The notes under the pieces are model-generated. The model did not search any database. It saw only the letters and a list, made by a program, of their open reading frames with translations, and was not told the DNA's origin. A DNA stretch of 64,000 nucleotides from Alistipes_A hominis. GTDB lineage: Bacteria > Bacteroidota > Bacteroidia > Bacteroidales > Rikenellaceae. Shown here one piece after another: positions 27,599 through 37,254 of this stretch. The position numbers and the translations under genes are program-made. The stretch is taken from NCBI RefSeq assembly GCF_014288115.1, contig NZ_JACOOK010000001.1, positions 682,001-746,000 on the forward strand, written 5' to 3'. Positions within the stretch are counted from its first letter, which is position 1; each line of letters opens with the position of its first letter.

Positions 27599-28687
27599 AT
27601 GTCTGACAAAAAAACCGCCCGTCTCGTTCTGGAAGACGGAACCCTATTCAAAGGGTACTCGTTCGGCGCCGCAACCTCCGTTCCCGGAGAAGTCGTTTTC
27701 AATACCGCGATGACCGGATATCCCGAAAGTTTAACAGATCCTTCGTACAGCGGCCAGATTCTGGTGATTACCTACCCGCTGGTGGGCAATTACGGCGTTC
27801 CGCAGTTTACCGAAGAAAACGGGATGCTCCGATTCTTCGAATCGAACCGTATCCACATCCGGGGTCTGGTCATCTCCGACTACTCGTTCGAGTACAGCCA
27901 TTGGAACGCGGTCGAAAGCCTCGGCAAATGGCTCGCCGACAACGACGTTCCGGCCATTTGCGGCGTCGATACGCGGCAGATCACCAAGATCATCCGCGAA
28001 CGCGGCGTGATGCTCGGCAAGGTGCTCGTAGAAGGAACGCCCGAGCCGGAGCAGTTCGTCGATCCGAACCGCGAAAATCTCGTCGCGCAGGTCAGCACGA
28101 AACAGGCGCAGACTTACGGTAACGGTCGGCACCGGATCGTACTGGTCGACTGCGGTTGCAAGTACAACATCATCCGCTGCCTGTGCGACCGCGACGCGAC
28201 GGTGATCCGCGTACCGTGGGACTACGATTTCACGCAACTCGAATACGACGGGGTGATGCTGTCGAACGGCCCCGGAGACCCGCAGCAATGCGGGGCCACG
28301 GTCGCCAACATCAAAAAGGCGATTGCGCTCGGCAAGCCGATCTTCGGCATCTGCCTGGGCAACCAACTGCTGTCGATCGCCGCCGGAGCGACCACCTTCA
28401 AACTGAAATACGGACACCGCAGCCATAACCAGCCGGCGCTGATGGTCGGTACGAACCGTGCCGTCATCACGTCGCAGAACCACGGTTACGCCGTGGACAC
28501 CGCCACGCTCGATCCCGAATGGGAACCCTATTTCGTAAACCTCAACGACGGCACCAGCGAAGGCATCCGCCACAAAAGCAAGCCGTTCTTCTCGGTACAG
28601 TTCCATCCGGAAGCCTCCGGAGGGCCAGTAGACACCGAATTTCTGTTCGACCAGTTCATCCAAAACATCGAAAAATGCAAACGATAG
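27599..28687 (+). CDS. carA: Carbamoyl-phosphate synthase small subunit
   Basis: CarA hydrolyses glutamine and passes ammonia to CarB for carbamoyl phosphate synthesis, feeding arginine and pyrimidine pathways. The 362-residue protein has the N-terminal CPSase small-chain domain (about 6-140, with VVFNTAMTGYPESLTDPSY) and a C-terminal class I glutamine amidotransferase domain with C252 in FGICLGNQ and H336/E338 in FHPEA. Its last 13 nt overlap carB, which indicates translational coupling of the two subunits. Confidence 0.96.
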   Translation: MSDKKTARLVLEDGTLFKGYSFGAATSVPGEVVFNTAMTGYPESLTDPSYSGQILVITYPLVGNYGVPQFTEENGMLRFFESNRIHIRGLVISDYSFEYSHWNAVESLGKWLADNDVPAICGVDTRQITKIIRERGVMLGKVLVEGTPEPEQFVDPNRENLVAQVSTKQAQTYGNGRHRIVLVDCGCKYNIIRCLCDRDATVIRVPWDYDFTQLEYDGVMLSNGPGDPQQCGATVANIKKAIALGKPIFGICLGNQLLSIAAGATTFKLKYGHRSHNQPALMVGTNRAVITSQNHGYAVDTATLDPEWEPYFVNLNDGTSEGIRHKSKPFFSVQFHPEASGGPVDTEFLFDQFIQNIEKCKR

Positions 28688-31600
28688 ATAAAGTGGAAAA
28701 AGTGATCCTGCTGGGTTCGGGAGCACTCAAGATCGGAGAAGCCGGAGAGTTCGACTATTCGGGTTCGCAGGCGCTCAAAGCGCTCAAAGAGGAGGGAGTT
28801 TACACGGTGCTGATCAACCCGAACATCGCGACGATCCAGACGTCGGAAAACATCGCCGACAAGGTGTACTTGCTACCGGTGACGCCCGAATACGTCGAAG
28901 AGGTTATCAAAAAGGAGCGGCCGCAGGGCATCCTGCTCGCCTTCGGCGGCCAGACGGCGCTGAACTGCGGCGTCAAGCTCTACCAAAGCGGCGTATTGGA
29001 AAAATACGGCGTACGCGTGCTGGGCACTCCCGTGCAGGCGATCATCGACACCGAAGACCGCGAGAAATTCGTCGAAAAACTCGACGAAATCGACGTCCGG
29101 ACGATCAAAAGCGAAGCGGTAACATCCGTTTCCGAAGCCAAACGGGTGGCGCACGAGTTGGGTTATCCGGTGATTATCCGCGCGGCCTATACGCTCGGCG
29201 GCCTCGGATCGGGCTTCTGCGACAACGACGAGGAACTGGACGCGTTGGCGAACAAAGCGTTTTCGTACTCGCCGCAGATTCTGGTCGAAAAGTCGCTGAA
29301 AGGCTGGAAAGAGGTCGAATACGAGGTCGTGCGCGACCGCTACGACAACTGCATCACGGTCTGCAATATGGAAAACTTCGACCCGCTGGGCATCCATACC
29401 GGCGAGAGCATCGTTGTGGCCCCGTCGCAGACGCTTTCCAATGCGGAATACCATAAACTGCGAAAACTGGCGATCCAAATCATCCGGCACATCGGGATCG
29501 TCGGCGAATGCAATGTGCAATACGCCCTCGACCCGCACTCGGAAGACTACCGCGTGATCGAGGTGAACGCCCGGCTGAGCCGTTCGTCGGCGCTGGCGTC
29601 CAAAGCGACCGGTTATCCGCTGGCCTTCATCGCGGCGAAACTGGGCCTCGGATACGGCCTGCACGAGCTGAAAAACAACGTCACCAAGAGCACGACCGCC
29701 TGCTTCGAACCGGCGCTCGACTACATCGTTTGCAAAATCCCGCGCTGGGACCTCGGCAAGTTCAAAGGCGTTTCGCGCGAGTTGGGTTCGAGCATGAAAT
29801 CGGTCGGCGAAGTGATGGCCATCGGCCGCAACTTCGAAGAAGTAATCCAGAAAGGGTTGCGGATGATCGGACAAGGTATGCACGGTTTCGTCGCGAACAA
29901 AGAGTTCGAAGTGAACGACATCGACGCCGCGCTGAGCCATCCGACCGACAAACGGATCTTCGTGATCGCTCATGCGCTGAAAAAGGGATACACCGTCGAA
30001 CGCATCCACGAACTGACCCGGATCGACCGCTGGTTTCTCGAAAAACTCGAAAACATCATCCGGATCGAAAACGAACTGGAGCAGCACAATAACATCGCCA
30101 ACGTGCCGGACGACCTGTTGCTGGAGGCTAAGCAGCGCGGTTTTTCGGACTTTCAGTTAGCGCGCATGGTGAGCAAAAGTACCGCAAAAAACATCGAGGC
30201 CGATATGCTGACGATCCGCAAATACAGGAAAATGCGCGGCATCACGCCGTACGTCAAGCAGATCGACACGCTGGCGGCCGAATACCCGGCGATGACCAAC
30301 TACCTGTACGTCACGTACAACGGCACGTCGCACGACATCGAATTCGCGCACGACAAGCGTTCGGTGATCGTGCTCGGATCGGGGGCCTACCGGATCGGCA
30401 GCTCGGTGGAATTCGACTGGTGTAGCGTCAATGCGCTGAACACGATCCGCCGGCAGGGGCTGCGTTCGGTAATGATCAACTACAATCCCGAAACCGTTTC
30501 GACCGACTACGATACCTGCGACCGCCTCTACTTCGACGAGCTGACGCTCGAACGGGTGCTCGACATCACCGACCTCGAAACGCCCAAAGGCGTGATCGTC
30601 TCGACCGGCGGACAGATCCCGAACAACCTGGCCCTGCGGTTGCAGAATGAGCACGTCCCGATCCTCGGCACTTCGGCCGAAGACATCGACCACGCCGAAG
30701 ACCGCCACAAATTTTCGGCGATGCTCGACAGGATCGGCGTCGACCAGCCGCGATGGAGGGAACTGACCACGATGGACGACATCTACCGTTTCGTCGACGA
30801 AGTGGGCTTCCCGGTGCTGATCCGGCCGAGCTACGTGCTCTCCGGCGCCGCGATGAACGTCGTGTCGAACCGCGAAGAACTCGAACACTTTTTGACCCTG
30901 GCGACCAACGTGTCGAAACAATACCCGGTGGTGGTGACCGAATTCATCGAACATGCCAAGGAAATCGAAATCGACGCGGTGGCGAAAAACGGCGAAATGC
31001 TGATCTACGCGATCTCCGAGCACGTCGAATTCGCCGGCGTGCATTCGGGCGACGCGACGATGGTTTTCCCGCCGCAGAAAATGTACGTCGAAACGATGCG
31101 GCGGATCAAGAAGATCGCCCGCGAAGTGGCGCGGATGCTGAACATATCCGGGCCGTTCAACATGCAGTTGATGGCCAAGGACAACGAGATCAAGGTGATC
31201 GAATGCAATCTGCGCGCATCGCGGAGCTTCCCGTTCGTATCGAAGGTGCTGAAGGTGAATTTCATCGATATCGCGACCAAAGTGATGCTCGGCGTCGATC
31301 CCGAAGTGCCGCATAAATCGGCGTTCGAACTCGACTACGTCGGTATCAAGGCGCCGCAGTTCTCGTTCTCGCGGTTGCAGAAAGCCGACCCGGTGCTCGG
31401 CGTCGAGATGGCGTCGACCGGCGAGGTGGGCTGCCTCGGCGAAGATTTCCACGAGGCGATCCTCAAAGCGATGCTGTCGGTCGGCTATACGATTCCGAAA
31501 AAAAACATCCTCCTGTCGACCGGCGATTCGCGGTCGAAAATGGACATGCTGTCGGCAGCCAAGGCACTACAAGCCAAAGGATACGACATTTTCGCTACGC

Positions 31601-31899
31601 GCGGAACGGCCGTCTTCCTCGAAACGAACGGCGTACACGCCACGGTGCTGCACTGGCCCGATCAGGACGAACAGCCCAACACGCTTACTTATATCAAGGA
31701 AAAGAAGATCGATCTGGTGGTCAATATCCCGAAAAATCTGTCGAAGGACGAACTGAACAACGACTACACGATCCGGCGTAGCGCGATCGACTTCAACATT
31801 CCGCTGATTACCAACGCCCGGCTCGCCAGCGCATTCATCAATGCGTTCTGCCGGCTGAGCAAAGAAGACGTGCGGATCAAAAGCTGGAACGAATATTAG
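28675..31899 (+). CDS. carB: Carbamoyl-phosphate synthase large subunit
   Basis: CarB makes carbamoyl phosphate from bicarbonate, ATP and ammonia. The 1074-residue protein contains the two homologous ATP-grasp halves (about 1-400 carboxyphosphate and 555-935 carbamoyl phosphate), each opening with a glycine-rich VILLGSGALKIGEAGEFDYS- or VIVLGSGAYRIGSSVEFDW-like motif, the oligomerisation domain between them, and the C-terminal MGS-like regulatory domain (about 940-1074). ATG 28675 lies inside the end of carA; an upstream open frame is only carA read out of phase. A terminator follows. Confidence 0.96.
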   Translation: MQTIDKVEKVILLGSGALKIGEAGEFDYSGSQALKALKEEGVYTVLINPNIATIQTSENIADKVYLLPVTPEYVEEVIKKERPQGILLAFGGQTALNCGVKLYQSGVLEKYGVRVLGTPVQAIIDTEDREKFVEKLDEIDVRTIKSEAVTSVSEAKRVAHELGYPVIIRAAYTLGGLGSGFCDNDEELDALANKAFSYSPQILVEKSLKGWKEVEYEVVRDRYDNCITVCNMENFDPLGIHTGESIVVAPSQTLSNAEYHKLRKLAIQIIRHIGIVGECNVQYALDPHSEDYRVIEVNARLSRSSALASKATGYPLAFIAAKLGLGYGLHELKNNVTKSTTACFEPALDYIVCKIPRWDLGKFKGVSRELGSSMKSVGEVMAIGRNFEEVIQKGLRMIGQGMHGFVANKEFEVNDIDAALSHPTDKRIFVIAHALKKGYTVERIHELTRIDRWFLEKLENIIRIENELEQHNNIANVPDDLLLEAKQRGFSDFQLARMVSKSTAKNIEADMLTIRKYRKMRGITPYVKQIDTLAAEYPAMTNYLYVTYNGTSHDIEFAHDKRSVIVLGSGAYRIGSSVEFDWCSVNALNTIRRQGLRSVMINYNPETVSTDYDTCDRLYFDELTLERVLDITDLETPKGVIVSTGGQIPNNLALRLQNEHVPILGTSAEDIDHAEDRHKFSAMLDRIGVDQPRWRELTTMDDIYRFVDEVGFPVLIRPSYVLSGAAMNVVSNREELEHFLTLATNVSKQYPVVVTEFIEHAKEIEIDAVAKNGEMLIYAISEHVEFAGVHSGDATMVFPPQKMYVETMRRIKKIAREVARMLNISGPFNMQLMAKDNEIKVIECNLRASRSFPFVSKVLKVNFIDIATKVMLGVDPEVPHKSAFELDYVGIKAPQFSFSRLQKADPVLGVEMASTGEVGCLGEDFHEAILKAMLSVGYTIPKKNILLSTGDSRSKMDMLSAAKALQAKGYDIFATRGTAVFLETNGVHATVLHWPDQDEQPNTLTYIKEKKIDLVVNIPKNLSKDELNNDYTIRRSAIDFNIPLITNARLASAFINAFCRLSKEDVRIKSWNEY

Positions 31900-31925
31900 C
31901 CGGGAACTTTCCGGAATACCTCTCC

Positions 31926-31958
31926 AAACGCCGGAACAATTGTAATTCCGGCGTTTTT
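31926..31958 (+). terminator. Terminator of carAB
   Basis: AAACGCCGGAA at 31926-31936 pairs with TTCCGGCGTTT at 31946-31956, followed by TTT. It lies 27 nt after carB. The TTG of the next promoter sits in its loop. Confidence 0.8.
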
Positions 31959-31969
31959 ACTTATTTTTG
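31940..31969 (+). promoter_or_regulatory. Promoter of the GH42 gene
   Basis: TTG at 31940-31942 and TATTTTTG at 31962-31969 are spaced by 19 nt. The -33 element lies in the loop of the carAB terminator, so read-through from carB and initiation here are physically overlapping events. Confidence 0.6.
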
Positions 31970-31995
31970 TGTTCCTACCCTAAACCCGAAAAACC

Positions 31996-34218
31996 ATGCG
32001 CCCGCTATTCGCACTTTTACTACTTTTGCCACACCTTTTTACCGGCGCGTTGTCCGCCCGCTCGCACCCGAACGCTGCGACCGTACCGGACGGCTACCCG
32101 TTCCTGTTCGGGGCCCAATACTACCGCGCCCCGACGCCCGAAACGGAGTGCTGGGAAACGGATCTGAGTCGCATGAAAGAACTGGGATTCACCGACGTTA
32201 AATTCTGGGTGCAATGGCGCTGGAACAACCGCAGAGAAAACGAATACGATTTCGGCGACCTGGATCGTCTGACAGACCTCGCCGAAAAAAACGGACTGCG
32301 AGTAACGTTCAACACCATTTTCGACGTGGCCCCCGTCTGGCTTTATGAAAAATACCCCGACGCGAAACAGCTCGCCAACGACGGACGGAGGATCGAACCC
32401 TATACGGTGGGGCATCGTCAGGGCGGCGGCCACCCGGGCCCCTGTTACAACCATCCCGGAGCGCTCGAAGCCCGCAAAGCGTTCATGCGGCAGGCGATCC
32501 TGCATTTCCGCGACCGCAAAGGAGTCCGTTTCTGGGACGTCTGGAACGAACCGGAACTTTCGTTCCCGCAGCGCGACGCGCAGCTCGACCGCCTGGTCTG
32601 CTACTGCGACCACTGCCGGGCGGAATTCATCGGCTGGCTGCAACGGAAATACCGCGACATCGAAACCCTCAACCGGATCTGGGGCCGTTGCTACAACGAC
32701 TGGGAAGAAGTCGAACTGCCCCGCAACACGGAAACGATCAAGGACTTCATCGACTGGCGGCTTTTCCACAGCTACACGATGACCCGCGAAGCTCAATGGC
32801 GGTTGGAAATGGTGCGCGAGCTTGCGCCCGAACAAGCGGCCTACCTGCACGTAGTCCCCAACACGATGCAACCGTTTAATGCGGTAAGCACCTGCACGGA
32901 CGATTTCGCAGTAGCCGAAATGTGCGACGTTTTCGCCGCCACGATGAACAACGGGCCGTTTTTCACGCCGCAGGTGCTGTCGGCCGGCCGGGGTAAGATC
33001 TGTTACAACGTCGAAAGCCATATCAACGGCGGGGGAATTACGACGCATCAGGCCATGCTGGGCATGGACGATTTGCTGCACGACTTCATTCCGCAAATCG
33101 GACTGGGCATCAAAGGATTCCTCTTCTGGCAGTACCGACCCGAGGTGCTGGGCATCGAAGCGCCGGCGTGGGGTCTCACGCAGCTCGACGGAACCGACCG
33201 CGAGATCACCCGAGCCGCTTCGCGGTTCGTCCGGACACTGGCCCCCGTCTCCGATAAACTGATGCGCTCTTTCCCGCAAGCCCCGCAAATAGGCATCTGG
33301 AAAAGCGCCGGCAACGAAATTTTCCACTACTGCATGTTCCGCAATTTCGACGGGCTGGCCGCCGGCGTAAACGCCTATGCGGAATACTGCTATCGCAACA
33401 GTTACGGTTACCGCTTCGTCAATTCGGAAGGACTGGAACGACTGGACGGCATCCGCGTGCTGATCCTCCCCGACTGCTACTACCTTTCCCAACGCGAAGC
33501 CGAAGCCATCGACGCCTGGGTGCGAAAAGGGGGCACGCTACTGGTCGAAGCGCACGCAGGAGGCTATAACGACGACACGGGCCGACACAGCCGCACGCTG
33601 CCCGGCCTGGGGCTGGACGACAAATGGAACCTGCGCGAAAAAAATACCACCTCCACGTTCCGGCTCAAGCTCGACACGCAGGAAGGGGTCAACGTCCGCC
33701 TGAGCGAAGACGCCGCCAAAGCATTGCGCGACTTCGGCGTATCGGGAGGGCCCTACGTCCCCGTCGCGATGCGAAACGGGGACATCCTCTGGGGCGCGCT
33801 GCGCTATGCCGAACTGGACGCTCCGGATGCCGACACGCTCGGGGCTTTCCGCCCCGGAACGGCCTGCATCGTCCGCAAAAAGATCGGCGACGGAACCCTG
33901 TATTACTGCGGAACCAACGTCGGCGAAGGCAGTTTCAAAAACAAGGCGGCTTTCGACGCGCTGCTCGGCGAAGTGCTGCGCACCGGAAATGCCGCGCCGA
34001 CGCTGGGCGCCCGGGGAGGCGTTCGCGCCGATGCGCTATACGAACGGGATCGTCTGAATTTCATCGCCCTACGCAATCCCGGCGCGGAAGCCCGCCCCGT
34101 TTCGCTCGGCTTCGAAGGCCGCGCGCACGGCCTGTTCTCCGGACTGGAGATCGAGGGCGGCAGGGAAATTTCCGTTCCGGCCGGTTTTTGCGACCTGTTC
34201 ACCGTCGAACCCGAATAA
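31996..34218 (+). CDS. Beta-galactosidase-like glycoside hydrolase, GH42
   Basis: A 740-residue predicted exported enzyme with a signal peptide (about 1-20). The TIM barrel (about 30-415) carries the two catalytic glutamates of clan GH-A: E185 in VWNEPE as acid/base and E340 in YNVESH as nucleophile. CYCDHC shortly after E185 resembles the zinc-binding cysteine cluster of GH42. A Rossmann-like trimerisation domain (about 430-630) and a small beta domain follow, as in the family. Beta-galactosidic substrates are likely. The 4'-phosphopantetheinyl transferase gene follows after 10 nt, so the two are probably co-transcribed, with no obvious functional link. Confidence 0.85.
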   Translation: MRPLFALLLLLPHLFTGALSARSHPNAATVPDGYPFLFGAQYYRAPTPETECWETDLSRMKELGFTDVKFWVQWRWNNRRENEYDFGDLDRLTDLAEKNGLRVTFNTIFDVAPVWLYEKYPDAKQLANDGRRIEPYTVGHRQGGGHPGPCYNHPGALEARKAFMRQAILHFRDRKGVRFWDVWNEPELSFPQRDAQLDRLVCYCDHCRAEFIGWLQRKYRDIETLNRIWGRCYNDWEEVELPRNTETIKDFIDWRLFHSYTMTREAQWRLEMVRELAPEQAAYLHVVPNTMQPFNAVSTCTDDFAVAEMCDVFAATMNNGPFFTPQVLSAGRGKICYNVESHINGGGITTHQAMLGMDDLLHDFIPQIGLGIKGFLFWQYRPEVLGIEAPAWGLTQLDGTDREITRAASRFVRTLAPVSDKLMRSFPQAPQIGIWKSAGNEIFHYCMFRNFDGLAAGVNAYAEYCYRNSYGYRFVNSEGLERLDGIRVLILPDCYYLSQREAEAIDAWVRKGGTLLVEAHAGGYNDDTGRHSRTLPGLGLDDKWNLREKNTTSTFRLKLDTQEGVNVRLSEDAAKALRDFGVSGGPYVPVAMRNGDILWGALRYAELDAPDADTLGAFRPGTACIVRKKIGDGTLYYCGTNVGEGSFKNKAAFDALLGEVLRTGNAAPTLGARGGVRADALYERDRLNFIALRNPGAEARPVSLGFEGRAHGLFSGLEIEGGREISVPAGFCDLFTVEPE

Positions 34219-34228
34219 CCGTCCGCCC

Positions 34229-34852
34229 ATGCCTCTGATTTACCGATCCGAATTGCCGAACGGGCTGATCGTGCTGTGGAAAATCGACGAAAGCGAAACC
34301 GAATTGAGATCGCTGTGCACCCCGCAAGAGCGCATTTACGCCTCCGAGCGCCTCACGACCGGGAACCGTCGCAAAGAGTGGCTGGCATGGCACGCGCTGC
34401 TGCACGAAACGACGCCTCAGGCCGAAACCGGCTACGATCCGAACGGAGCGCCGGTGCTGAAAAGCGGAGAATACATCGGCGTAAGTCACACGAAAGGTTA
34501 CGCTGCGGTCATCATCGCAAAGACTCCCTGCGCGGTAGACATCGAACTGCGTAACCGGAACTTTTTGAAAGCCGCTCCGAAATACCTTTCCCCGGACGAA
34601 CGGCAACGGTTCGGCACGGAGGGCGACCTGCCGGGTAAAATCTGGTGCGCCAAAGAAACGCTTTACAAATGGGCCCGAATCCCCGAAACCGACTTCTTAC
34701 GGGACATCCGGATCGACGCTGTCGATCCGGTCTACGGTACGCTGCGGGGAACGATCCGGGAATACGGCGTCACATTGCAAGACTGTTCGAATGAAACCCT
34801 TTTTATGATCTATTGTTTCGGAAACCGCATTCCGGAAAGAGAAAACAGGTAA
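34229..34852 (+). CDS. 4'-phosphopantetheinyl transferase, Sfp-type
   Basis: It transfers phosphopantetheine from CoA to a serine of a carrier protein, activating acyl or peptidyl carriers. The 207-residue protein has the two-lobed Sfp fold; the magnesium-binding residues are visible as D104 and E106 in AVDIE and E143 in WCAKETLYK, with GVSHTKGYAAV (about 89-99) contacting CoA. Whether the partner is fatty-acid ACP or a secondary-metabolite carrier cannot be decided; no such carrier gene is in the window. It lies between two glycosidase genes. Confidence 0.88.
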   Translation: MPLIYRSELPNGLIVLWKIDESETELRSLCTPQERIYASERLTTGNRRKEWLAWHALLHETTPQAETGYDPNGAPVLKSGEYIGVSHTKGYAAVIIAKTPCAVDIELRNRNFLKAAPKYLSPDERQRFGTEGDLPGKIWCAKETLYKWARIPETDFLRDIRIDAVDPVYGTLRGTIREYGVTLQDCSNETLFMIYCFGNRIPERENR

Positions 34853-34869
34853 AAACCGCCGTTTTTTCC

Positions 34870-34877
34870 TATTTTTG
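34870..34877 (+). promoter_or_regulatory. -7 box for the GH36 gene
   Basis: TATTTTTG matches TAnnTTTG, 38 nt before ATG 34916. No -33 TTTG is seen. Confidence 0.45.
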
Positions 34878-34915
34878 CGCTGCGAACGCCGCACTCTAAC
34901 TTCAAACGATAAAAC

Positions 34916-36994
34916 ATGACTATCTCTACGCTGATTAGGACCGCCGTCCTGCTACCGGCTTTGACAGCCGTACTACTGGCAACGCCTCCTTGCATACAGG
35001 CGCAGGTCAAACAACGGATCGCCGTTCCGGAAGACGCCGGCCGGTGGATTACGACTGCGTTTGCCAAAGGAAAAGTTCCGCCGTTCTCGTTCGTTTACGG
35101 AGGAAAACCGTCGGCCGAATTCATCCGCAAATGGAAGCATACGATGCAAAAAGAGCAAAGCGACGATCCGCAGGTGGTCAAATACCGGATCTCGTACCTC
35201 GACCCGGCGACCGGACTGCGTGCCGACTGCCATGCGACCGGATTCCGGGAATTCAATACCGTGGAATGGGTGATGAATTTCACGAATACGTCCTCCGAAA
35301 ACAGCGATACGCTGGAGCTGGTACGCGTCGCGGACTACACGATGGAAACGGCCGACGAAGGCGACTTCAAACTGCTGTATGCAGAAGGAAGCTACGGATC
35401 GCGGGCCGACTTCCGCCCGATCCTGACCGAACTCGGCGCAGGAGATTCGATTCGAATGGCTCCGGAAAACGGCCGGTCTTCCGACCGCACCGCCTTTCCG
35501 TTCTTCAACCTCGAATCGCCGGATAAAAAAGGGGTGGTCGTCGGCATCGGCTGGACGGGCGGCTGGTACGCTACCCTGTCGCGAAGCGGCAAAGCCGCCA
35601 CGCTGAACTCCGGTATGGAAAAAATGAAGCTATACCTCCGCCCCGGCGAATCGATCCGCACGCCGCGGATCTGTATGCTGTTCTGGCAAGGAAACGACCC
35701 GATGGACGGCAACAACCGCTTCCGCCGCTTCATGCTGGCGCACCACACCCGCAAAATCGACGGCAAATTCGCCGAATACCCGCTTTCGGCGGGATTCGAT
35801 TGGGGCGATCCGGCCCCGTGCAACGAGTACGGCTGCCTGACCGAAGAGTTCGCCGTCGCGCTGATCAACCGCTACAAACAGTTCGGCATCGTGCCGGAAG
35901 TGTTCTGGCTCGATGCGGGCTGGTACGAAGGTTCCGGCGGGCCGGATTTCTCCGGCGGCAACTGGTCGACCTGCGTCGGCAACTGGATTATCGACAGCAC
36001 CCGTTTCCCGCGCGGACTCAAACCGCTGTCCGACGCGGCGCACCGGGTCGGGGCGAAGTTCATGGTCTGGTTCGAACCGGAACGCGCGATCGTCAACAGT
36101 TGGCTCGCAAAGACGCACCCCGAATGGATGCTCTCGTCCTCCGATAAAAATCCGGTGCAATTGTTCGACCTCGGCAATGCGGAAGCCTGCGCCTGGCTGA
36201 GCAAATACATCGGCGACCTGCTCGAACAGAACGGGATCGACTACTACCGGCAGGACTTCAACATGGGCATCAGCCCATACTGGGAAGCCAACGACGAACC
36301 GGGCCGCACCGGTATGAAGGAGATCCGTCACGTCGAAGGGCTTTATAAATTCTGGGATTACCTGCTTGACCGCTTCCCCCGCCTGATGATCGACAACTGC
36401 GCGGCCGGCGGCCGGCGGCTCGACCTCGAAACGATGAGCCGCAGCGCGCCGCTGTGGCGCACCGACTACCGGTACGGCGAGGTAAACGGCTACCAGTGCC
36501 ACACTTACGGGCTGAACTTCTTCCTGCCGCTGCACGGCACCGGCATTTACGGCACCGACGACTACAATTTCCGGTCGAGCCTCAGCAGCACGATGGTGAT
36601 CAACTGGGAGATCACCAGCATCCGCGGTTCGATTCCCGACATGCAGCGGGTGATCGCCGAATACAAGGAACTGCGTCCCTACTTCTACGAAGATTATTAT
36701 CCGCTGACCGGACTCGGCGACCTGACCGGCGACGACGTATGGCTGGCCTATCAACTGAACAAACCGTCGGACGGCACGGGCATCGTCGTTGCGTTCCGGC
36801 GCAAAGACAACCCGCAAGATTCGACTGTCGTGAAACTGAGGGGACTCGATCCGCAACAGGTTTACAGCGTGCAGAACGGCAACGACGGCAAAATCGCCGA
36901 AAAAACAGGAAAGGAACTCGCCGACGGACTGACGCTCGAAATCGGCGAAGCGCCGGGATCGCTGCTGCTGAAATACGGCCCTGCGGAAAAATAG
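34916..36994 (+). CDS. Alpha-galactosidase, GH36-type, secreted
   Basis: A 692-residue predicted exported enzyme that should release alpha-linked galactose from oligosaccharides such as raffinose-type or galactomannan side chains. The signal peptide runs to about residue 29. An N-terminal beta-supersandwich (about 30-280) precedes the TIM barrel (about 285-600) and a C-terminal beta domain. The nucleophile is D447 in YYRQDFNMG and the acid/base is D517 in WRTDYRYGE, both in the expected clan GH-D contexts. The nearby GH42 suggests galactoside use, but no transport genes accompany them. Confidence 0.9.
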   Translation: MTISTLIRTAVLLPALTAVLLATPPCIQAQVKQRIAVPEDAGRWITTAFAKGKVPPFSFVYGGKPSAEFIRKWKHTMQKEQSDDPQVVKYRISYLDPATGLRADCHATGFREFNTVEWVMNFTNTSSENSDTLELVRVADYTMETADEGDFKLLYAEGSYGSRADFRPILTELGAGDSIRMAPENGRSSDRTAFPFFNLESPDKKGVVVGIGWTGGWYATLSRSGKAATLNSGMEKMKLYLRPGESIRTPRICMLFWQGNDPMDGNNRFRRFMLAHHTRKIDGKFAEYPLSAGFDWGDPAPCNEYGCLTEEFAVALINRYKQFGIVPEVFWLDAGWYEGSGGPDFSGGNWSTCVGNWIIDSTRFPRGLKPLSDAAHRVGAKFMVWFEPERAIVNSWLAKTHPEWMLSSSDKNPVQLFDLGNAEACAWLSKYIGDLLEQNGIDYYRQDFNMGISPYWEANDEPGRTGMKEIRHVEGLYKFWDYLLDRFPRLMIDNCAAGGRRLDLETMSRSAPLWRTDYRYGEVNGYQCHTYGLNFFLPLHGTGIYGTDDYNFRSSLSSTMVINWEITSIRGSIPDMQRVIAEYKELRPYFYEDYYPLTGLGDLTGDDVWLAYQLNKPSDGTGIVVAFRRKDNPQDSTVVKLRGLDPQQVYSVQNGNDGKIAEKTGKELADGLTLEIGEAPGSLLLKYGPAEK

Positions 36995-37027
36995 AGCTTT
37001 GCCGACAGCGAAATCTTCGAAAAATGT

Positions 37028-37057
37028 TTTGTTTCTTAAAATTTTAAGCTAACTTTG
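37028..37057 (+). promoter_or_regulatory. Promoter of the his operon
   Basis: TTTG at 37028-37031 and TAACTTTG at 37050-37057 are 18 nt apart. Transcription would begin near 37064, about 13 nt before the leader peptide start codon. Confidence 0.7.
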
Positions 37058-37076
37058 CGGCATAAAAGAACGGAAT

Positions 37077-37133
37077 ATGTCACAGTTTAACCACATTCAC
37101 GTGCATCATCATCACCTACGTCCGTCACGGTAG
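37077..37133 (+). CDS. hisL: his operon leader peptide
   Basis: ATG at 37077 opens an 18-codon frame, MSQFNHIHVHHHHLRPSR, ending at TAG 37131-37133. Six of the 18 residues are histidine, four of them consecutive (codons 10-13, 37104-37115). It lies just after the promoter and about 120 nt before hisG, exactly where an attenuator peptide is expected. Its job would be to stall ribosomes when charged tRNA-His is scarce. It has no homology-based support other than composition and position, but random occurrence of such a frame here is very unlikely. Confidence 0.88.
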   Translation: MSQFNHIHVHHHHLRPSR

Positions 37134-37213
37134 GCAGCAGCGTGTTTGTATGAACTGAAACCGATATTCAATCACACGAAAGAGGCTTACCCGATTACGG
37201 AAGCCTCTTTTTT
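37115..37213 (+). promoter_or_regulatory. his attenuator: competing leader RNA helices
   Basis: Helix 1: CCTAC (37115-37119) with GTAGG (37130-37134), beginning at the last His codon. Helix 2 (antiterminator): GGTAGGC (37129-37135) with GCTTACC (37185-37191), seven pairs including one G-U. Helix 3 (terminator): AAAGAGGCTT (37179-37188) with AAGCCTCTTT (37201-37210), followed by six T from 37208. Helices 1 and 2 share 37130-37134, and helices 2 and 3 share 37185-37188. A ribosome stalled on the His codons would cover the 5' arm of helix 1, allow helix 2 and prevent termination. The pairings are seen in the sequence; the mechanism is inferred from classical attenuators. Confidence 0.78.
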
Positions 37214-37216
37214 ATA
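37179..37216 (+). terminator. Attenuator terminator upstream of hisG
   Basis: A perfect 10-bp stem with a 12-nt loop, ending in a T-run at 37208-37213, 39 nt before hisG. It is the termination half of the attenuator. Confidence 0.85.
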
Positions 37217-37254
37217 TCGTTCAATCCGGTACGAAACAACTAAAAAACGAAAAT

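Noticed and set aside
37115..37134. The CCTAC/GTAGG hairpin as an independent terminator
   Set aside because: The stem is only 5 bp with no T-run; it makes sense only as the first helix of the attenuator.
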